Shown here: positions 60,038 to 64,000 of the stretch, in pieces
How the letters are laid out: every line of letters begins with the position of its first letter
Numbering within the stretch: the stretch's first letter is position 1
From: Hirschia baltica ATCC 49814
GTDB lineage: Bacteria > Pseudomonadota > Alphaproteobacteria > Caulobacterales > Hyphomonadaceae
Assembly (NCBI RefSeq): GCF_000023785.1
Contig: NC_012982.1
Location: 2,790,001 to 2,854,000 of the forward strand
DNA length: 64,000 nt
Reading direction: 5' to 3'
Notes under the pieces: generated by a model
Databases searched by the model: none
What the model saw: the letters and a program-made list of their open reading frames with translations, nothing else
What the model was told of the DNA's origin: nothing
Translations under genes and position numbers: made by a program

Positions 60038-61237
60038 TTATTCCACTTCTTTTAGGTATTTGTCTCTAAGCATATCTTGTCGCGTAACAAGAGATTGTTC
60101 CTGTCCTGCGATATACATTTTGTTTAGTTTGGTCAGAGGCTGAAAAGGGTCGCCGCTCCATATCAATATGTCTGCTTTATATCCGACCGCTAGTTCACCA
60201 ATCCCCGACATATTGAACATTTTAGCAGGGTTTGATGTGACGGCTTTTAGAGCACTTTTTGCTGACAAACCATGAGCAACAGCAATACCCGCATGGTAGC
60301 GTAACAATTGTGCGTCATGTCCATTGTAGGGAGCAACAATCGCAATTTGAACGCCGGCTCGATCTAGGATAGCAGCATTTTCCAATGTTGCTCCAATACG
60401 ATTAAAATCCATCGGGCGGTTTTCGATAGCCTCAACAATAACTGATGTGCCTGCTTCAGCGAGCTGATCAGCAACCATCCAAGCTTCCGCTGCTCCATAC
60501 AGAATTAAGTTGATATCAAAAGGCTCAACAATTTTTAGCAGAGCCTCAATATCTGATGCGCGATGGACAACAACAACCAACGGTATTTTACCTGCAACGA
60601 CATCATGAAGTGCTTGCATATCACGTGATACCGCATCACTTTGCTGAGCAGCTTTAAGCTTGTCTTCCAACAGCAAAAATGCCGCGCCGCGCTGAACCTT
60701 TGCCTTTGTAAAATCAAGAATGACCGCAACTTTACTCTGCTCTAGTAAGTCTTGACCTTCACCAGTGTTGATGAACGCCGCCAACCCACCAAAGCTCAAT
60801 TCACTCGCTCCAGTCTTGCCAACCCCAGGCATTACCACAGCATGGGAAACACCCCCCTTGCGGGCGACGGGAATAAGTGTTGAATTTCGATTTAAAGCAT
60901 AGCTGATATCAACACCCGCACTAAAAGCCGATGTTGTCGCAAATGAATCATCCGCATTTGCACGATCCCACAACTCCATAGTTCCCAAATTCGTACCCGC
61001 TTGAATAAATCCAGAGGTAACAACTTGGTCAGTTGAGTCGACGACACGAGCATTTCTAGGAACCTTCAGATTGGGACCTATTTTCGTGATTTCTCCATCT
61101 TCAATTATGATATCAGTTGCAGGAGCATTGTCCGAGGAGGGAAACAATTTCGCATTTTTTATAATAATGGTTTCAGCATAAACACTAGAAAAACTAGCAC
61201 TTAAACCCAATAATAAAAGCAGTATAATCCGTTTCAT
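60038..61237 (-). CDS. Amidohydrolase-family protein lacking the metal-binding HxH (probable pseudoenzyme)
   Basis: A 399-residue exported protein with the amidohydrolase fold: composite beta-sandwich at both ends (IIIKNAKLFPSSDNAP, VGYKADILIWSGDPFQPLTKL) and a barrel between. At the place where active relatives have DxHxH, it reads SGFIQAGTNLGTMEL, so both metal histidines are gone. Other usual ligands also look absent. It starts inside the stop codon of the active amidohydrolase upstream (TAATG), so the two are translated together, as expected for subunits of one complex. I infer a structural or regulatory partner; similar degenerate/active pairs occur in related bacteria as far as I recall. 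Confidence 0.84.
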   Translation of the reverse strand: MKRIILLLLLGLSASFSSVYAETIIIKNAKLFPSSDNAPATDIIIEDGEITKIGPNLKVPRNARVVDSTDQVVTSGFIQAGTNLGTMELWDRANADDSFATTSAFSAGVDISYALNRNSTLIPVARKGGVSHAVVMPGVGKTGASELSFGGLAAFINTGEGQDLLEQSKVAVILDFTKAKVQRGAAFLLLEDKLKAAQQSDAVSRDMQALHDVVAGKIPLVVVVHRASDIEALLKIVEPFDINLILYGAAEAWMVADQLAEAGTSVIVEAIENRPMDFNRIGATLENAAILDRAGVQIAIVAPYNGHDAQLLRYHAGIAVAHGLSAKSALKAVTSNPAKMFNMSGIGELAVGYKADILIWSGDPFQPLTKLNKMYIAGQEQSLVTRQDMLRDKYLKEVE

Positions 61238-62538
61238 TAATCTACTTCCCCGCTTTGGCCGATCATAAAGTCAGAATGAGGCGGCTTACCTGACCGTTGA
61301 GCATATACCTGCTCGCCTTCAATAAAGACTCTCTGTGGACGTGAATACACATCAAAAGGATGAGACGACCACAAGACAATATCCGCCATTTTACCCGGCT
61401 CGATTGATCCTACTTTATCTCCGATACCAAGCTGATTTGCTGGTTCCTGTGTGATCCACCCTAGTGCTTTTTGTTCGGTGACTTCAAAACCAGCATCCTG
61501 CGCCAATGAATATGAAATAGCAGCCTCCATATTCATATGCTGAGTCAAAATAGCCGCATCGGAGTGCAAGACAGCATCTACGCCTTTATCTTGAAGAAAT
61601 GCCACCAAAGCTTCGATAGAGTCATAGGCTTCAAGCTTGAAGCCCCAGCGGCGAGACCAAGTCGCCACACCAATACCTTGCTCTGCCAATAGGTCGGCGA
61701 TTTTATAGGCCTCAACCGCGTGATGAAATGAGCTGATCTTAAACCCATACTCATTTGATATATCTATCAGGTTCGCCATCTCATCCGCGCGATAGCAGTG
61801 TACGATAATTTTATATTCACCTGCAATTGCCCTCGCCATCACGCCAAGGCGACTATCATCAAATTTTTTGTCGTCACTTTTGTCATAGTGCTGCTTTGCT
61901 TGACGCCAAATATCTCTAAATGCGGCCATTACCCCCATACGTGTGAAAGGGGTTTTGCCTTTCCCGCCATATACTTTTATTGGATTCTCACCACATGCCA
62001 TTTTTAGCAATTCTGGTGCGCCTTCAAATTTCATTTCTTGAACTGTCGCCGCTGGGCGGTTTTTCAATACAACGCCCCGTCCGGCTACCAAATTTGTAGA
62101 GCCCGGCAATACAGCAAGCGTCGTCACACCGCCCGCTCGCACAAGGTCAAACCCAGGATCCTGCGGCCAGATCGCATCAGCAACTGAAATCTCTGCGGTA
62201 TTTATGCCCGTTTTTTCATTTAAATCCATCGTAGCGGGAACAGATGGCGTTGGGAAATTTCCAATATGTGTATGAGGATCCACAATTCCTGGTGTCAGCC
62301 ATTGGCCTTGCGCATCAATGATGTGTGCATTTTCAGGTATGGACAGTTTGTCTTGTGCCGCCACACGAAGAATCCGACCATTCTCAAAGACAATGCCGCC
62401 CTCTTCAATCACCGGCCCATTGGGTGAAAACACTTTAGCGTTTACAATTGCGACCGGCTGATCTTGCGCCAAAGCAGCATTCGCAGAGGCAAAAGACATC
62501 GCGGCGAAAGCCAAAATTCGAATTAAAGTGGATTTCAT
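61237..62538 (-). CDS. Secreted amidohydrolase, HxH-containing
   Basis: A 433-residue metal-dependent hydrolase. Signal peptide ends ANAALAQ. HxH is intact in GIVDPHTHIGNF; further ligand candidates are VHCYRADEM, ISSFHHAVEAY and a late Asp in VDAVLHSDAAIL; GENPIKVYGGKGKTP is a motif of this secreted subgroup. The ATG at 62538 has GAGGACG upstream; the in-frame TTG at 62550 does not. It is the first gene after the TonB receptor, separated by a terminator-like hairpin, and overlaps the next gene by one base. Probably cleaves an amide or cyclic imide/lactam taken in through the receptor. Confidence 0.88.
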   Translation of the reverse strand: MKSTLIRILAFAAMSFASANAALAQDQPVAIVNAKVFSPNGPVIEEGGIVFENGRILRVAAQDKLSIPENAHIIDAQGQWLTPGIVDPHTHIGNFPTPSVPATMDLNEKTGINTAEISVADAIWPQDPGFDLVRAGGVTTLAVLPGSTNLVAGRGVVLKNRPAATVQEMKFEGAPELLKMACGENPIKVYGGKGKTPFTRMGVMAAFRDIWRQAKQHYDKSDDKKFDDSRLGVMARAIAGEYKIIVHCYRADEMANLIDISNEYGFKISSFHHAVEAYKIADLLAEQGIGVATWSRRWGFKLEAYDSIEALVAFLQDKGVDAVLHSDAAILTQHMNMEAAISYSLAQDAGFEVTEQKALGWITQEPANQLGIGDKVGSIEPGKMADIVLWSSHPFDVYSRPQRVFIEGEQVYAQRSGKPPHSDFMIGQSGEVD

Positions 62539-62560
62539 TTTCGTCCTCAAAACTTCCCTA

Positions 62561-62592
62561 AAATAGCCGCAACCTTGATAGAGGTTGCGGCT
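62561..62592 (-). terminator. Terminator or attenuator between TonB receptor and amidohydrolase operon
   Basis: On the minus strand AGCCGCAACC (62592-62583) pairs with GGTTGCGGCT (62574-62565), a perfect 10-bp GC-rich stem with an 8-base loop, followed by ATTTTAG. It is 22 bases after the receptor stop and only about 25 before the next start, so it may give partial read-through. Confidence 0.75.
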
Positions 62593-62613
62593 GTTAAACC
62601 AGAAAACTTGGCT

Positions 62614-64000
62614 TTAGAAAGTGTATGTCGCACCAACGAAGATGTAGCGACCTTGCGCGTCATACACTTGAGGATATGTGTTAGCACGCCCGTCGATTTC
62701 GTTACCACCATACCCTGCTAGTGACGTCAAAGGAGGATCTTGATCTAACACATTGTTTATACCGGCTCTCAAACCAAGGCTTTCGGAGACAGTATAACTT
62801 CCTGAAACATCAAAGTATGATGTCGCCTCTAGATCATTCACTAATGTCGGTGAAGTTGTGTATTGATCAACACTGGAAATATATCTCCAAGTCAGAACAG
62901 AAGACAGGTTTCCATTTGCCCACTCCAAACTAGTACGGTGGCTATATTCTGGAATTGGGTTGTTACATGCACCGCCATGGAAGCCCACACAGTCAATTCC
63001 ATCATCTGTTGGTAGAGACTGAATGTTGTATTCATCTGTAAAAGTAGCAGCATAGTTTAGCTTCACATCACCCGGAACTGGTATGTTGTAATCTGCCAAA
63101 CCAAAACCATAACCCATGCTAACATCTACACCAGACGTTTTAAGGCGTCCTGTATTGATAAGCGTACTTTGGATATATGACTCACCCGGAATAAGAACAA
63201 ATGATCCCAAAGAGTCCCGTTGAATTAAGCTACAATAAGCCTCGTCACCTGTTGAAATACAGTTGTCGATTGCTTGGCTAGGCTCAATTTGAGAGATGAA
63301 ATCTTCTACTTCGATAGAGAAATAATCTATACTGGCCACAAAGCCTGAAAGCCATGATGGCTCATAGACAAATCCAGCAGTCCATGTATCCGAAATTTCG
63401 GGGTTCAGCTCAGGGTTTCCGCCTGAAAGTGTACCAATATTGTTAGTCACATCAGGAATGGAGCCATATTGATCAGCTGTTACGCCAGTCAAAGCACACT
63501 GTGCTGCGGACAAATATGGTTCAGCCAACTCAGTTGATGCATCAAAATCACCCGCACATGGATCATTCTGACCATTTGGAAGTGTCGCTAGTGTACTACG
63601 ACCAATATCTTGCGGACTAAACAGCTCAATCGGGTTTGGAGAACGTGTAGCACGTTGATACTGCGTACGAATACGAAGATCATCGATAGGTCTCCACGCC
63701 ATTCCAACAGAATAGGTATTTTGGCCACCCGTTGTGTCATAATAGTCTGAATATCGGTATGCACCAGTCAGCGTCAATTCACGCATGAATGTTTTATCTT
63801 GTACCAGAGGTGCCAAGACCTCTGTGTAAGCTTCATAAACAGGCACTTCACCCGCAACAGCGCTTCTCTGACTTGTAGTCGTGTCACTGTCATCGGGAGT
63901 GAGGCTTAGAGAATCTTTGCGGTATTCAACTCCCAAAACCGTTTGAAAGCCTTCAGTCGCAAATGGACTTGTAACACCATAAACACCCAAATCACCTGAC
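62614..64000 (-). CDS. TonB-dependent receptor, C-terminal part (5' end outside window)
   Basis: The frame stays open to the right edge of the window, so signal peptide, TonB box and most of the plug are missing. About 462 residues of barrel are seen, with typical phrases: QTVLGVEYRKDSL, LTGAYRYSDY, IRTQYQRATRSPNPIELFSPQ, SGGNPELNPEISDTWTAG, LGLRAGINNVLDQDPP, and a last strand YIFVGATYTF with terminal Phe. Several Cys pairs occur in loops (NDPCAGDF, DGIDCVGFHGGACNNP). This subgroup (ELFSPQDIG, NPELNPE) is common in Caulobacterales and gammaproteobacteria. It probably imports the substrate of the amidohydrolases encoded just downstream. Confidence 0.94.
   Translation of the reverse strand, partial: SGDLGVYGVTSPFATEGFQTVLGVEYRKDSLSLTPDDSDTTTSQRSAVAGEVPVYEAYTEVLAPLVQDKTFMRELTLTGAYRYSDYYDTTGGQNTYSVGMAWRPIDDLRIRTQYQRATRSPNPIELFSPQDIGRSTLATLPNGQNDPCAGDFDASTELAEPYLSAAQCALTGVTADQYGSIPDVTNNIGTLSGGNPELNPEISDTWTAGFVYEPSWLSGFVASIDYFSIEVEDFISQIEPSQAIDNCISTGDEAYCSLIQRDSLGSFVLIPGESYIQSTLINTGRLKTSGVDVSMGYGFGLADYNIPVPGDVKLNYAATFTDEYNIQSLPTDDGIDCVGFHGGACNNPIPEYSHRTSLEWANGNLSSVLTWRYISSVDQYTTSPTLVNDLEATSYFDVSGSYTVSESLGLRAGINNVLDQDPPLTSLAGYGGNEIDGRANTYPQVYDAQGRYIFVGATYTF

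Noticed and set aside
1-64000. CRISPR arrays, insertion sequences, phage genes, tRNA or rRNA genes
   Set aside because: No regularly spaced direct repeats, transposase or integrase motifs, or tRNA-like cloverleaf sequences were seen on either strand.

Overview
The window looks like chromosomal DNA of a Gram-negative, TonB-dependent-receptor-rich heterotroph, most likely an alphaproteobacterium with moderately low GC (Caulobacterales/Hyphomonadaceae or a sphingomonad relative). This is inferred from six TonB-dependent receptors of Caulobacter/sphingomonad style, the LigJ/LigAB-type aromatic genes and the strong GGAGG ribosome sites; no rRNA, tRNA or other taxonomic marker is present. I see no insertion sequence, integrase, phage gene, CRISPR array or tRNA. 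The gene set points to growth on plant material: aromatics plus cellulose, hemicellulose and pectin.

Region 1 (1-35510) is an aromatic catabolic island. After the tail of a TonB receptor (1-1215) comes a leftward operon of extradiol dioxygenase (VOC type), FAH-family hydrolase, MhpA-like hydroxylase and a 99-residue protein (5051-1448). Next are an acyl-CoA ligase, a small secreted protein and a ceramidase-like hydrolase. A second leftward block runs TonB receptor, TctC, TctA, TctB, LigA-like, LigB-like (16348-9233), which suggests outer-membrane uptake, inner-membrane tripartite import and class III ring cleavage of one aromatic acid. Two LysR regulators with duplicated N-terminal helix-turn-helix domains (16587-17795 and 36007-37260), a membrane-anchored winged-helix protein, a GH43 lipoprotein, a 4,5-dihydroxyphthalate-decarboxylase-like protein, a ketoglutarate-semialdehyde-type dehydrogenase and another TonB receptor follow. 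The rightward operon 27733-35510 encodes LigJ (4-oxalomesaconate hydratase), a LigI-like amidohydrolase, an MFS importer, a second LigB-like dioxygenase, an HpcH/HpaI aldolase, a ThDP enzyme and a second dihydroxyphthalate-decarboxylase-like protein. Together these could take a carboxylated polyhydroxy-aromatic through 4,5-cleavage to pyruvate and oxaloacetate, but no ligC or ligK is seen, so the route may be a variant.

Region 2 (35511-45529) holds the second tandem-HTH LysR gene, an MFS exporter-like protein, a lactonase-family lipoprotein, a PD40 beta-propeller protein and a GH9 cellulase-family enzyme with an extra N-terminal module.

Region 3 (45748-55738) is a pectin-type locus. Two paralogous TonB receptors flank an ECF sigma/FecR pair. 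Only the rightward one has the STN signalling domain, and it is followed without a break by a secreted esterase and a CE8 pectin methylesterase. A 20-codon leader ORF precedes the STN receptor.

Region 4 (55831-64000) is a leftward operon of TonB receptor, three secreted amidohydrolase-family proteins (one lacking the metal-binding HxH), a TPR lipoprotein and an AGCS sodium:amino-acid symporter. It probably harvests an amide-linked amino-acid compound.
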